The notes below the pieces were generated by a model that saw nothing but the letters and a program-made list of their open reading frames with translations, was not told the DNA's origin and did not search any database. The position numbers and the translations under genes were made by a program. This document shows positions 10,248 to 19,654 of a stretch of DNA of 64,000 nt, piece by piece; within the stretch, counting starts at the first letter, position 1; every line of letters starts with the position of its first letter. The DNA comes from Paenibacillus thiaminolyticus (GTDB lineage Bacteria; Bacillota; Bacilli; Paenibacillales; Paenibacillaceae), in NCBI RefSeq assembly GCF_007066085.1, contig NZ_CP041405.1, forward strand, positions 5,487,501-5,551,500, written 5' to 3'.

Positions 10248-11211
10248 TCTTAATCTCTCCGTCCGTCATTTCTTGGTCAACCTCCAAATAATCCACCACG
10301 CTTATATGTTGAAACCAATCCCCCGGTTCTGCTTCCGGCTGGCTGACATTTTTCCAGGCATATTCCAGCTTGGGGCTGTAAATTCTCCTTGCTCCCTTGC
10401 GAAGCCGGCACGATTTTAACCGTAATGGATAGGTAATTCCCGGTGTGCCTTCATTTACATCATTAAATAAATGCGGCCAGTAGTCTTTCCTCGATCCGGT
10501 ATGCGGCTGACGTGTCGCCCAATCCAGAGCCTGCCTATGAAAATCCTTATTTTTAAACAAAATCGCATACAGCCTTTTTCCAAGTAAAATTCGCTCATGG
10601 AGAGACTGGAATTGGTGAAGGGTCTGCCCCTTTACGTTCTCGCCTTCCGAAGGAAACAGAATTTGATTAAACGATAGCCAGTTCTGAAGGTGAAATTCGA
10701 TCTTGTGTAATACTTCTTTTTGATAATGGGGATTTTGGATGACCCTTTGTTCCAAATAGCTCTGTTCATTGATGACTAACGCTAGACAAAGAATATACGC
10801 ATCTCGGACTCTCCAAAAATAATTCCAAACCGTTTCCATAAAAATAGAAACATTCAATTGAGGCAGCAGATAAAACATAGGTCTCTTTTGCCGTAAACTC
10901 TCATCGTAAAGCAGAAATTGCGGGTATACATCCTGGAAAATCAGCCAGTTGCCGCGTTCTAAAAAATGAAAAAAGGATTCCCGCTCCTCTTTTGCAAGGA
11001 GTGTGGCTAAAAATTCTCCCTTGAGATCGCTCATATTCCAGCCGCCATTCCGCGATACCATATGGCCTAAAAATGCCCAGTGGATCTCAGGATGCCGGAG
11101 ATAAAACTCGAGATAGGCTTTTGTTCTCGTCACATTATTTAGGTTGTGGTCCTGTGTAATCTCTCTGATTTTGTTTAAAAGCTTTTTCTCGGTAAGAGTT
11201 AGCTCATTCAA
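10168..11211 (-). CDS. DUF2515 family protein (YppC-like)
   Basis: A protein of about 347 aa, cytoplasmic, matching the DUF2515/YppC family in the block RTKAYLEFYLRHPEI followed by HWAFLGHMVSRNGGWNMSDL near residues 29-63. Function is unknown. The start is doubtful: TTG 11211 has no good ribosome site, and the frame stays open upstream to a TGA near 11320 with coding-like sequence (TPLETIREELKKRKKHSP), so the real protein may be longer with a non-ATG start or may have lost its own start. It is divergent from the terpene cyclase, the two starts being about 166 bp apart or closer. Confidence 0.8.
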   Translation of the reverse strand: MNELTLTEKKLLNKIREITQDHNLNNVTRTKAYLEFYLRHPEIHWAFLGHMVSRNGGWNMSDLKGEFLATLLAKEERESFFHFLERGNWLIFQDVYPQFLLYDESLRQKRPMFYLLPQLNVSIFMETVWNYFWRVRDAYILCLALVINEQSYLEQRVIQNPHYQKEVLHKIEFHLQNWLSFNQILFPSEGENVKGQTLHQFQSLHERILLGKRLYAILFKNKDFHRQALDWATRQPHTGSRKDYWPHLFNDVNEGTPGITYPLRLKSCRLRKGARRIYSPKLEYAWKNVSQPEAEPGDWFQHISVVDYLEVDQEMTDGEIKNDYCKTLERLEIAAFAKKTIHFLEQR

Positions 11212-11377
11212 GATGGCAGGGGAGTGTTTCTTTCTTTTCTTTAATTCCTCGCGAATCGTTTCAAGCGGCGTTTTGTGGCGTTTTCTTATTAAAAAGATGG
11301 CAGCTTCCCTCCCTCATGAATTCTCGATAACAGAGCCGAATATGTATAGCTTAAAGGCTTTTGCGGGAGGAAGGAGT

Positions 11378-13246
11378 ATGGGGATGATTGATACCGTCAC
11401 AGGGATAGGGTGGATTATTGAGACACTTCGCAAAGAGCAATCTCCCGATGGGTCATGGGCTTATCCGTTTGATACGGGTATTTCTACCGATGCCTATATG
11501 ATTATTTTATTACGGACTTTAGAGATTGATGATGAGGAATTAATCGAGGGGCTTTGCCGCAGAATTTTAAGTAAACAGCAGCAAAATGGAGCATGGAAGC
11601 TTTTTTATGATGAAGGAGAAGGAAATGTAACCTCCACTGTAGAAGCCTATTACGGACTGCTTTTTTCCGGATTGTACCGTAAAGAAGACGAGCGTCTTCG
11701 CGCTGCCAAAAAGTTTATTCTCGCTCACGGCGGTTTATCGGAAGTAAGCATGTTTACGAAAATCATGCTGGCACTGACCGGGCAATATCAATGGCCGTCC
11801 TTTACCCCTCTGCCTATTGAGATGATTCTGCTCCCGCCCAACTTCCCTATCAATTTCTATTCTTTTTCTGTTTTCGGGAGAGCCAACCTGACTCCGATTA
11901 TGATACTGGCTGATCAAAAGTTTTCGATGAAAACAGTATATTCCCCCGACCTGTCTGATTTGAAATGGATAAGGGGGAATGAGGAACAATGGGTTCGCTC
12001 AAGGGAATGGCGCTCGCTGCTCTCCTGTATTCAGGACGGAGTCAAAAGATTGATCGGCATCCCGGGGGAACTGCGCCGCTTAGCGCTTGAGCGTGCCCGA
12101 ACCTATATGCTGGACCATTTGGAGCAGGATGGAACTTTTTATAGTTATTACAGCAGTACCTTTTTGATGATTTTTGCCCTGCTGTCCTTAGGCTATAAAA
12201 AAACCGATCCGATCATTACAAAGGCCGTCGAGGGGATTCGGGCAATGAAATGCGAAATTAATGGCCTCCCTCATTTGCAATACACCACGGCCAATGTGTG
12301 GAATACCTCGTTAATAGGTTATACCCTTCAGGCAGCGGGAGTATCGCATGAAGACCCAATGGTGACGAAGGCTAACAAGTATTTGCTGAGCCGCCAGCAT
12401 TACCGCTTCGGCGACTGGGTCGTGCACAATCCCAACGGCTTGCCGGGCGGCTGGGGTTTTTCTGATGTGAATACGATGAATCCGGATGTGGATGACACGA
12501 CGGCCTCGTTAAGGTCCATATCCAGAATTGCGTCGCAGCATCCAACGGCCTGGGCAAGGGGCATCAGCTGGCTTTTGCCGATGCAGAACGATAATGGCGG
12601 GTGGGCTGCTTTTGAAAAAAATACGGATTCCAAGCTATTAGAATTTCTTCCGCTTGAAAAGGGCCGGTTTTTGCTGCTGGATCCCCCTTGTGCGGATTTG
12701 ACCGGGAGAACGCTTGAATTTTTGGGGAACTATACTAACCGTCCCGCCAGCCATGCGGTTATCCGGAATGCTGTGCATTGGCTGTTAAAAGATCAGCGGA
12801 AGGACGGTTCGTGGTACGGGCGCTGGGGGATCTGCTATATTTATGGGACATGGGGCGCTGTTACCGGTTTGAAAGCGGCGGGCGTATCGAAAAAGCATCC
12901 AAGCATGCAAAAGGCGGCCGCATGGCTGAAGAGTATTCAGAATGCGGACGGCGGATGGGGCGAATCGTGCCGCAGTGACATTCAAATGACCTACGTTTCG
13001 TTGACGACGAGCACGCTGACGGATACGGCTTGGGCGTTAGATGCCTTGATAGCCATTGCAGACCGGCCGACGACGGCTATCCAAAAAGGTATCACCTTTT
13101 TGCTGGATTCTCTTGAAAAAGAGGATTGGACCACGGACTATCCCAAAGGCCAAGGGATGGGAGGAGCGTTTTATATCCATTATCATAGTTACCGGTATAT
13201 CTTTCCTCTACTTGCATTAGCGCATTACCGAAACAAGTTTGAATAA
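11378..13246 (+). CDS. sqhC: Squalene-hopene/sporulenol-type terpene cyclase
   Basis: A 622-aa class II triterpene cyclase. It has the catalytic DVDDTTA (DxDD) motif near residue 370 and repeated QW motifs (QSPDGSWAYP, QNADGGWGES, DGSWYGRWG). Overall it follows Bacillus subtilis SqhC, which cyclises tetraprenyl-beta-curcumene to sporulenol, closely in block order (TYMLDH, TANVWNTSLI, NPNGLPGGWGFSDVNT, YIYGTWGA). Substrate could be squalene or a C35 sesquarterpene precursor; the product would be a hopanoid-like lipid of the membrane or spore. ATG 11378 follows GGGAGGAAGG; the longer frame upstream lies antisense to DUF2515. It is transcribed alone. The 133 bp after it (13247-13379) hold nothing I recognise. 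Confidence 0.88.
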   Translation: MGMIDTVTGIGWIIETLRKEQSPDGSWAYPFDTGISTDAYMIILLRTLEIDDEELIEGLCRRILSKQQQNGAWKLFYDEGEGNVTSTVEAYYGLLFSGLYRKEDERLRAAKKFILAHGGLSEVSMFTKIMLALTGQYQWPSFTPLPIEMILLPPNFPINFYSFSVFGRANLTPIMILADQKFSMKTVYSPDLSDLKWIRGNEEQWVRSREWRSLLSCIQDGVKRLIGIPGELRRLALERARTYMLDHLEQDGTFYSYYSSTFLMIFALLSLGYKKTDPIITKAVEGIRAMKCEINGLPHLQYTTANVWNTSLIGYTLQAAGVSHEDPMVTKANKYLLSRQHYRFGDWVVHNPNGLPGGWGFSDVNTMNPDVDDTTASLRSISRIASQHPTAWARGISWLLPMQNDNGGWAAFEKNTDSKLLEFLPLEKGRFLLLDPPCADLTGRTLEFLGNYTNRPASHAVIRNAVHWLLKDQRKDGSWYGRWGICYIYGTWGAVTGLKAAGVSKKHPSMQKAAAWLKSIQNADGGWGESCRSDIQMTYVSLTTSTLTDTAWALDALIAIADRPTTAIQKGITFLLDSLEKEDWTTDYPKGQGMGGAFYIHYHSYRYIFPLLALAHYRNKFE

Positions 13247-13379
13247 CGAACTATTCCGTCCCGCCCTGAGGAGGATGCTCTTCGCGGGAACCTGTAGACC
13301 GTCAAAGAACAGCTACACCACTGGTAGGGGCTAGCTCCAAAAAGGTGATACAATAATCCGTGAAATTGCCGATTCAACA

Positions 13380-14029
13380 ATGACTGAGCAGGCCCAAGTG
13401 CTCCATATTGGGATAGAGAGCAGGTGCGATATCATGGTAGATGTGGAGAAGTTAGCCGGGGTATTTGGCAATGATCCCAATGATATAGAAGATGTCTATC
13501 GTTTAGTGATCCAGCCGAAAAGTGTTTTGCGTGAATTTCGAACCGTTAGGCATGGATTTCTTTTTACAGTTCGCGGACAAGCTAGAATCTGTGTGAATGG
13601 AACGATCTACGATTTACATCCAGGATTCGTATTTCATGCGGCTCCAGACATGCAGTTGGAATCGAGAGTGATAGGTCAATCCGAGTTGGAATATTATTCT
13701 GTTTTTTATCGCCTGGACAAGAGGCGGGAAGACAACAGCGATCATGAATGTAATGCTCATTTCAAGCTGGAGCCTGGAGCCAACCCGAGATTGATCGAAT
13801 TACTGACTATGCCTCATCAGAATGCTCAAACACTTGGAGGGCTTGGGAAACTTCGCGTGAAGGAATTATTTTTATGTATCGTATGGAAAGAGCGAGTGAA
13901 TTGCTTAAAGCGGGCATTTTTCCTATCCGTGATATTGCTGTCAGTGTCGGCTACGCCAACCCGTTATATTTCAGCCGAGCGTTTAAAAAAAAATTCGGCA
14001 TGTCTCCCTCTGCATACGCAGATCAATAA
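13380..14029 (+). pseudogene. Broken AraC-family regulator
   Basis: The first about 160 codons encode an intact-looking AraC sensing domain (RHGFLFTVRGQARICVNG). At about 13860 the frame is lost and the first helix-turn-helix is missing. The second helix-turn-helix survives in another frame (13873-14029: RDIAVSVGYANPLYFSRAF ending in a stop). The native frame runs on as nonsense to 14078. A deletion of about 50 codons plus a frameshift explains this. The beginning (VEKLAGVFGNDPNDI) resembles segments of regulators linked to iron-siderophore uptake, but no transporter lies nearby. Confidence 0.8.
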
Positions 14030-14202
14030 AATATTCTTATCTATGAGTGAAGATGGATGTGTTTCAGCTCCGGATTAGATAATATTTGTTCAGAAGAGAA
14101 TATACAGGCTCGACTCTAAAGGACCATTTAGGCAGGCAAGATCTGTCATTGGTATGACCCGAAGCCGATTGCCAAGCAGGTGCGGGTCAATAGGGAAGAA
14201 TG

Positions 14203-14236
14203 AAAAATGCCCCGGCTTGGATGAAAGCGCGGGGCT
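14203..14236 (-). terminator. Terminator of the DUF2975/Xre unit
   Basis: On the minus strand a GCCCCG/CGGGGC hairpin with a 13-nt loop is followed by TTTTTC. It lies about 10 nt after the stop of the Xre-type gene. Confidence 0.75.
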
Positions 14237-14245
14237 GGTTTTCGT

Positions 14246-14461
14246 TCAGGACGGATCCTCTTGTACATATTCCAATATATCACCTGGCTGACAGTCCAGC
14301 ACTTCGCATATTTTCTCCAAGGTGGAAAAGCGGACCGCCTTCGCTTTGCCATTTTTCAGGATGGACAGGTTCGCCATCGTAATGCCGACCTTCTCCGACA
14401 GCTCGGTGACGCTCATTTTTCGTTTTGCCAGCATAACATCGATATTGATGATAATCGCCAT
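14246..14461 (-). CDS. Xre/YozG-type helix-turn-helix regulator
   Basis: A 71-aa single-domain DNA-binding protein (Cro/C1 fold): MSVTELSEKVGITMANLSIL then LEKICEVLDCQPGDIL. The pattern is typical of YozG-like regulators encoded directly after a DUF2975 membrane protein. The gene starts 9 bp after the stop of the DUF2975 gene, so the two form an operon. It probably autoregulates that pair. Confidence 0.9.
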   Translation of the reverse strand: MAIIINIDVMLAKRKMSVTELSEKVGITMANLSILKNGKAKAVRFSTLEKICEVLDCQPGDILEYVQEDPS

Positions 14462-14470
14462 ATGAACACC

Positions 14471-14947
14471 TCAGACCGTCAAATCATTTTCTGATTTGAT
14501 TGCAAGTGCGTGGGTTAGCAGTTCTTGAAGCACTGCCGCAAAAATCGCTACCGTGAATGCGGCCAAAATGATGACTGCTCCTATGAGTGCGATGGAAGTG
14601 AGCAGGACGCTCTGGAAGCCAAGGAATGCGCCGCCTATTGCATAGATGATCGCGATTGCAACGGCGCACTGTTTGATGCGCTTCAACGATGCTACAGCGA
14701 GATCGGAAAAAGCATGTTTTCGTTCGATATATTGGAGCAGCTTGTAAGATTGATAAAGAGCAATATAAAAAGGTATCGATGTCATATATACAACGATGAG
14801 CACCGGATATTTCAAAGAGATGTAATCCGGATTCTCCGCTGCACGGCTTGTCACGAATCCGGGCAGCCAGAATATTGACAGAATCAAAGCCGTAATCCCG
14901 ATCATGGCGATAGCCAGTTTAAGAAAGGCGGTTTGTCCTCGCAGCAT
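14471..14947 (-). CDS. DUF2975 family membrane protein
   Basis: 158 aa with four predicted membrane segments (about residues 10-30, 45-65, 95-115 and 120-145), fitting the DUF2975 family, which is regularly paired with a YozG-type regulator as here. Function unknown. ATG 14947 is preceded by GAGGTG; an upstream extension (to 14986) adds a cysteine-rich stretch without a ribosome site. Confidence 0.85.
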   Translation of the reverse strand: MLRGQTAFLKLAIAMIGITALILSIFWLPGFVTSRAAENPDYISLKYPVLIVVYMTSIPFYIALYQSYKLLQYIERKHAFSDLAVASLKRIKQCAVAIAIIYAIGGAFLGFQSVLLTSIALIGAVIILAAFTVAIFAAVLQELLTHALAIKSENDLTV

Positions 14948-15037
14948 ACAGCACCTCGCATAAAATGAATGGCAATAGCATATCACTGCATTTATCGTCT
15001 TTCAATATGTTTTTCATGTTTCTTAGTAAACATCTCT

Positions 15038-15844
15038 TTATGGCATCTGAAGCGGCTGTTCTATGCTATGGGATCGGTGGGAGCGGCCCTCCTTCACATG
15101 CTTCAACTGGGCGACGATCATGAACGACACGATGACCAGCAAGAACCATGAGCTGAATTTCCCCCACTGAACAAGATTCCAACCGTTGGCCTGATGGGGA
15201 TAGCGCCAAGCGCCCAGGAACGTCCCGATATTTTCCGCTACCCAAATAAAGAAACCGATCAACGCAAACGACAGTACGAGCGGCATCCGCCGCGTCACGC
15301 CCAGCACCGTATATTCGACATATGTGCGAAAGAAGACGGCGAACAGCAGAATGGTCAACACCCAGCGCAAATCGTAGATGAAATGATGGGTCATGAAATT
15401 GAGGTAAATCGCCGCCCCGAGCGGGACGGTACACCACGGCTTCGGATACCGGTGAAGCTTCACTTGCAGCCGGCGCCACGCCTGGCATAAGTAACTGGCG
15501 ACGCTGGCATACATAAATCCGCTATAGAGCGGCACGCCGAACACTTTAGTCCAGCCGTCGAGCGGATAAGCCCATGATCCCATATGAACTTTGTAAATTT
15601 CAAGCACGAGCCCGATCAGATGGAATACGCAAATGACCTTTAACTCGTCCATCGTTTCCAGCCTGGAGCGGATCATGATGATTTGAACCGCGAGACAGAT
15701 AAGGAGCATGAAGTCGTAAGCGGGAATGTACGGGATGTCTATCACCCGCGCGAGTGCAAGCGCCGCAAAAATAATGGCCGGGAACAGGCAGGACAGCGCC
15801 TGCTGCCAGCCGAACTCGACAAATGATTTAAGCTTGAAAGCCAT
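15038..15844 (-). CDS. DUF817 family membrane protein
   Basis: 268 aa with about eight hydrophobic segments, matching the DUF817 family of bacterial membrane proteins (core GSWAYPLDGWTKVFGVPLY, HHFIYDLRW, NIGTFLGAWRYPHQANGW). Function unknown; the conserved Trp/His/Tyr-rich loops suggest an enzymatic or carrier role in the membrane. ATG 15844 is preceded by GGAGGAA. It is monocistronic. Confidence 0.88.
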   Translation of the reverse strand: MAFKLKSFVEFGWQQALSCLFPAIIFAALALARVIDIPYIPAYDFMLLICLAVQIIMIRSRLETMDELKVICVFHLIGLVLEIYKVHMGSWAYPLDGWTKVFGVPLYSGFMYASVASYLCQAWRRLQVKLHRYPKPWCTVPLGAAIYLNFMTHHFIYDLRWVLTILLFAVFFRTYVEYTVLGVTRRMPLVLSFALIGFFIWVAENIGTFLGAWRYPHQANGWNLVQWGKFSSWFLLVIVSFMIVAQLKHVKEGRSHRSHSIEQPLQMP

Positions 15845-16106
15845 GATACGTTCCTCCTGCATTGGAATCCGTCTGACGGAAGGACAGTGCTTCTCCGCAA
15901 CGGCACTTGAATGAGCCGCCAATGCGGCTCGACAGGTATTATCATAATCGTGCGCATCCTCTTGGTCAATAAAAATTTATTGTTTATCGATAAATATTTA
16001 TTGTTTAAGTTGTCCTTGTTTAGATTTTGTCTAGTTTTCAGGTGTCGCTGCTTGAAGAAGTCCTCTATAATTAAAGCGGAAAGAAATACGCTCGGGAGGA
16101 TCGTGA

Positions 16107-16835
16107 ATGGCCACAAAGAAGAGAACCGCCGCAAGGATAATCTATAATGCCGTCTGTGCCGCCGTTCTCTTGGCCGGTATTGTCATGCTGCTTCACGAGC
16201 CTATCCAGGGCTGGTTCGTCTCCAGAGGGACGAGCTCATTAGGGCTTGACAAGGTGGCTGCGGCAGGCGAGGAGAAGCGGGACAACAGCCACGTCCGCAA
16301 GCAAGAAGCCACCTTTCATTTTGAAGAGGTGGCGGAACTGGATTTCGAGACCATCTTAATGGCGAATTTGCACAAAGATGAGATTCACGTGATCGGCGGG
16401 ATCAGCATCCCGAGCATTGATATGAATTTGCCGATAGGAGAAGGCGTGGCCCCGTATACGTTAGCGCTCACGGCGGGAACGCTGAAGCCCGGCCAGGTTA
16501 TGGGAGAAGGCAATTATGCGTTGGCCGGTCATCATATGAACCGCAAAGATCTGCTGTTCAGCCCGCTGCTGCAAGTCAAAACGGGCGCGGCAGCTTATTT
16601 AACCGATATGCAGTATATCTATGAATATCAGATTGAGGAGCAAAAAACGATCGAAGCAACCGCGGTCGAAGTCATTGAGGATGAGGGCACGGAACGAATG
16701 TTGACCTTGATCACCTGTGATGACAGCGGCAAGGCGCGGGTGTTGACGAGAGGCCGATTTGTCGGCAAGACGCCGATTCAAGAGGCGACGAAGGAAATGA
16801 AGGAAGCCTTTCAGCTGGAAATGAGTAACTTATAG
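16107..16835 (+). CDS. srtA: Class A sortase
   Basis: A 242-aa membrane-anchored transpeptidase: N-terminal anchor at about residues 11-30, linker, then a sortase barrel. Catalytic residues are visible: His in ALAGHHMN (about 141-142), Cys in TLITCDD (about 204) and Arg in RVLTRGRF. Sortases cleave LPXTG-type signals and attach surface proteins to peptidoglycan. No LPXTG substrate gene is next to it, consistent with a housekeeping enzyme. GGGAGGA precedes the ATG. Confidence 0.92.
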   Translation: MATKKRTAARIIYNAVCAAVLLAGIVMLLHEPIQGWFVSRGTSSLGLDKVAAAGEEKRDNSHVRKQEATFHFEEVAELDFETILMANLHKDEIHVIGGISIPSIDMNLPIGEGVAPYTLALTAGTLKPGQVMGEGNYALAGHHMNRKDLLFSPLLQVKTGAAAYLTDMQYIYEYQIEEQKTIEATAVEVIEDEGTERMLTLITCDDSGKARVLTRGRFVGKTPIQEATKEMKEAFQLEMSNL

Positions 16836-16979
16836 CCATTGAGGGTGCGAGTGAATCGGCGGCTAACGATTATGGACCTCGAAGAATACCAACTTTGGAC
16901 GTGTTCAACCCATCCAAATTTCATTAAGCTGAAAATATGGAATTTTTGCCTGTTAGGCAAGCAAGCAGGAGGGGAGAAC

Positions 16980-17723
16980 GTGAGCGATATAATCGAAGAC
17001 AACCTGAAGGCAGTGCGCCGTCGAATGGAATTGGCTTGTCTGGCCTCCGGGCGGCAGAAGGATGAGGTCAAGCTGCTGCTGGCTACCAAGACCGTGCCGC
17101 TTGACAAATTGCAGAGCGCGATCCGGGCGGGAAAGACGTTATTCGGGGAGAACAAAGCCCAGGAACTTCGCGGCAAATATGCGGATATGCAGCAGTACAA
17201 GCAGGTGGAATGGCATTTTATCGGACTTCTCCAGACGAATAAAGTGAAGGACGTCGTCAAATATGTCACGATGATCCACTCCGTCGATCGGATCAAATTG
17301 GGTCATGCTCTACATAATCAATTGCGGAAAGAGAATAAAACCATGGATATTCTCGTTCAAATTAATACCTCCTACGAGGAAAGCAAATTTGGCGCGCGGC
17401 CGGAAGAGGCGCTGGAACTGGTGGAACAGCTTTCCCAATTCGACACGCTGAATATAAAGGGGCTTATGACCATCGGCAAGCTGAATGCCACGAGCGCCGA
17501 GACCCGGCATTGCTTTCGGCTATTGAAGCGGATCCAGACCCAGATTATCGCCAAGAATATCCCGGGTGTGGGGATGGACGTGCTCTCTATGGGAATGTCC
17601 GGTGATTTCGAGGTCGCCATTGAAGAAGGAGCCACGATCGTTCGGGTAGGGACGGGAATATTCGGTGAGCGCTATTTGCCGGATAGTTATTATTGGAACG
17701 AAAAAGCAGGCTCGCATGATTAA
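16980..17723 (+). CDS. yggS: YggS/YlmE-family pyridoxal phosphate homeostasis protein
   Basis: A 247-aa single-domain PLP-binding alanine-racemase-like barrel. The PLP lysine is in LLLATKTVPLD (about residue 37), and the family blocks GENKAQEL, WHFIGLLQTNK, IHSVD, GLMTIG and SMGMSGDFEVAIEEGATIVRVGTGIFG are intact. The family maintains PLP and branched-chain 2-oxo acid balance. The GTG at 16980 is chosen because GGAGGGG stands 7 nt before it; the longer frame to 16839 is not supported. It lies 145 bp after srtA. It is probably a second copy besides the one normally found in the cell-division cluster. Confidence 0.9.
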   Translation: MSDIIEDNLKAVRRRMELACLASGRQKDEVKLLLATKTVPLDKLQSAIRAGKTLFGENKAQELRGKYADMQQYKQVEWHFIGLLQTNKVKDVVKYVTMIHSVDRIKLGHALHNQLRKENKTMDILVQINTSYEESKFGARPEEALELVEQLSQFDTLNIKGLMTIGKLNATSAETRHCFRLLKRIQTQIIAKNIPGVGMDVLSMGMSGDFEVAIEEGATIVRVGTGIFGERYLPDSYYWNEKAGSHD

Positions 17724-17773
17724 GCGATGCTTCCTATAGTTGCCGCCACAGCCGGAGGACTTGCGGGACGATA

Positions 17774-19204
17774 CTAGAGCAGTATGCCCGCAAGCCGGCT
17801 AATACCCTGCTGAATGGCCGCTTCGTCTACGTTCGGGAAGCCGAGCACCCATCCTTTGCGGTTGCTTGCCAAGCAATATGAGCTAAGGGGATAGACGCGT
17901 ATGCCTTGTTCCAGTGCACTTCTGGTCGCGGCTTGCTCATCATATGTGTCCCCGGCTTCCAGCAGCATATGCGAGCCGGTCTCGACACCGGAGAGCTTGA
18001 ATCGGCCGCCCAGGCCGCTTGCCATTATCGCTTTGGTCATCGCTTCGTGTCTGCGCCGGTATACATTGCGGACTCTTCTCATATGGCGCATAAAATGGCC
18101 GCGGGCGATGAAATGAGCAAGCGTCAGTTGCTCCATCATCGGCAGATGCCGGTAAGTCAATCGATGAACCCGGACCAGACGGCTGATCGCTTCTTCCGAT
18201 CCGACAATGGCGGAGAGCCGAATGCCAGGGGCAATCATTTTGGAAAAGCTCATCATATACAAGGTGTTGCGGGGCAGCTGGCTGAACAGCGTCGGCAGCG
18301 GAGTTCCGCGATAACGGAATTCGCTGTCGTAATCATCCTCCACAATCCAGCATGGAGCCGAAGCGGCCAGGTGCAGCAGCTGCTGCCTGCGCGGCTCCGA
18401 CATAATGACGCCAACCGCGCACTGGTGCGAAGGCGTCACGAAGACGAGCTTGGATTGCGGCGGGACGCGGTCCACCTGCAAGCCGTATTCGTCAACGGGA
18501 GCGGGAACGACATTCATTCCCCGGTATGCCATCGCCATCCAGGCGGCGGGGAAGCCAGGATCCTCGACCGTGACCGTGTCTCCTTCACGCAAGAGCGATT
18601 GCGCTATAAGGTCAAGGCTGTGCTGGGCGCCCGAGGTCAGCAGAATCTGATTCACCCCCACGTGAATCCCCCGTTCCAGCGACAAGTAGCGCTGTATCTG
18701 TTCCCGCAAGGGGAGGTAGCCGCACGGATCGCCGTATGCCCAAGTGCTTGCATCGATGCCGGCAGCCGCCTGTAAGAACGACTGGCGCCATATGTGATGA
18801 AAGCGCTCGTCCAAAAAAGGCTCGTGGGGGCTAAAATTGATATCCACCTGGCACGGACCGCTGTCTCCCAGCCAGTGGTGCAGATGATCAACCGCCGCAT
18901 CCAGAAAAGGAAGCTCAGGCAGCGCTGGCCCTGCCGTTACCGTATCAGCTTCCGGGCCGGCAGCTTGCTTCCACTCGCTTACGCGGGTTCCTCCTCGCCG
19001 GGAGGTGACGGTGTAACCCCGGCTGAACAGCTCCTCGTACACGATCTGGATGGTGGAACGCGAGACGCCAAGCAAATGTGCGAGTTCCCGCGACGGAAGC
19101 AGCAATTGTCCCGGCGGCCAATTGCCGGCCGTTATATTGTGGATCGCCTGATCAAGCAGTTGCTGCCATATGGGCCGATCATCATTACGATTAATCGTCA
19201 ACAT
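17774..19204 (-). CDS. MocR-type GntR/aminotransferase regulator
   Basis: 476 aa. Residues 1-75 form a GntR winged helix (PIWQQLLDQAI, LPSRELAHLLGVSRSTIQIVYEEL); residues about 110-476 form a class I aminotransferase fold with the PLP lysine in MSFSKMIAPGIRLS (about 321). This is the MocR/GabR/PdxR class, which senses PLP or amino-compound adducts. The ATG at 19204 has GGAGGTG upstream; the longer frame to 19420 is not needed. The usual divergent target would start near 19400, where only a short unrecognised frame remains. The 3' end lies inside a hairpin (CTTGCGGG ... CCCGCAAG, 17760-17793) that may act as terminator. Confidence 0.88.
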   Translation of the reverse strand: MLTINRNDDRPIWQQLLDQAIHNITAGNWPPGQLLLPSRELAHLLGVSRSTIQIVYEELFSRGYTVTSRRGGTRVSEWKQAAGPEADTVTAGPALPELPFLDAAVDHLHHWLGDSGPCQVDINFSPHEPFLDERFHHIWRQSFLQAAAGIDASTWAYGDPCGYLPLREQIQRYLSLERGIHVGVNQILLTSGAQHSLDLIAQSLLREGDTVTVEDPGFPAAWMAMAYRGMNVVPAPVDEYGLQVDRVPPQSKLVFVTPSHQCAVGVIMSEPRRQQLLHLAASAPCWIVEDDYDSEFRYRGTPLPTLFSQLPRNTLYMMSFSKMIAPGIRLSAIVGSEEAISRLVRVHRLTYRHLPMMEQLTLAHFIARGHFMRHMRRVRNVYRRRHEAMTKAIMASGLGGRFKLSGVETGSHMLLEAGDTYDEQAATRSALEQGIRVYPLSSYCLASNRKGWVLGFPNVDEAAIQQGISRLAGILL

Positions 19205-19408
19205 TCCGTTCACCTCCGGTTCAGACACGGGTTGCGAAGCTAGTATGGATTGGTCAAAAATATGTGTATTGGACATGTTCGTCCATTCCAATGGTTGATA
19301 TACTAGCATAACGAATGGCGTTGAACAAGATATTAGCGTGAAAGAATGGGAGTATCCGCATACAGAGGAGGTTGGGTTGCGGTATGACCGATTGGAGTGG
19401 GAGTGGAC

Positions 19409-19654
19409 ATGAACATTCATTATAACGAAAAAGAGATTGGCTGGTTTCCTGTCACTTTGACGGAGGAGAGCAGGGAATCCGTGTTTTTTAGGAGCTGCGG
19501 CCGCTTCTCGGGATGCAACCGGGGAGCGGCTGTGTGCTTACTTGCGCCGGGAGGCTGCCGCTGTCTCCCGCATAAGACATTATCTTTTTTCTTCGCGATC
19601 AACCCATCTTTTGCAAAAGTAGTAACGCAATTTTTTGCGCGCCCTAACCAATAA
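19409..19654 (+). CDS. Short unrecognised open frame, possibly a gene remnant
   Basis: An 81-aa frame divergent from the MocR regulator at the place where its target gene would be expected. It starts MNIHYNEKEIGWFPVTLTEE, which looks like a genuine N terminus (GAGTGG lies 5 nt before the ATG). After about 45 residues it becomes Cys/Arg-rich and runs antisense into the sigma-factor gene. I do not recognise it. A truncated 5' end of a lost MocR-regulated gene is a possible reading; chance is another. Confidence 0.25.
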   Translation: MNIHYNEKEIGWFPVTLTEESRESVFFRSCGRFSGCNRGAAVCLLAPGGCRCLPHKTLSFFFAINPSFAKVVTQFFARPNQ

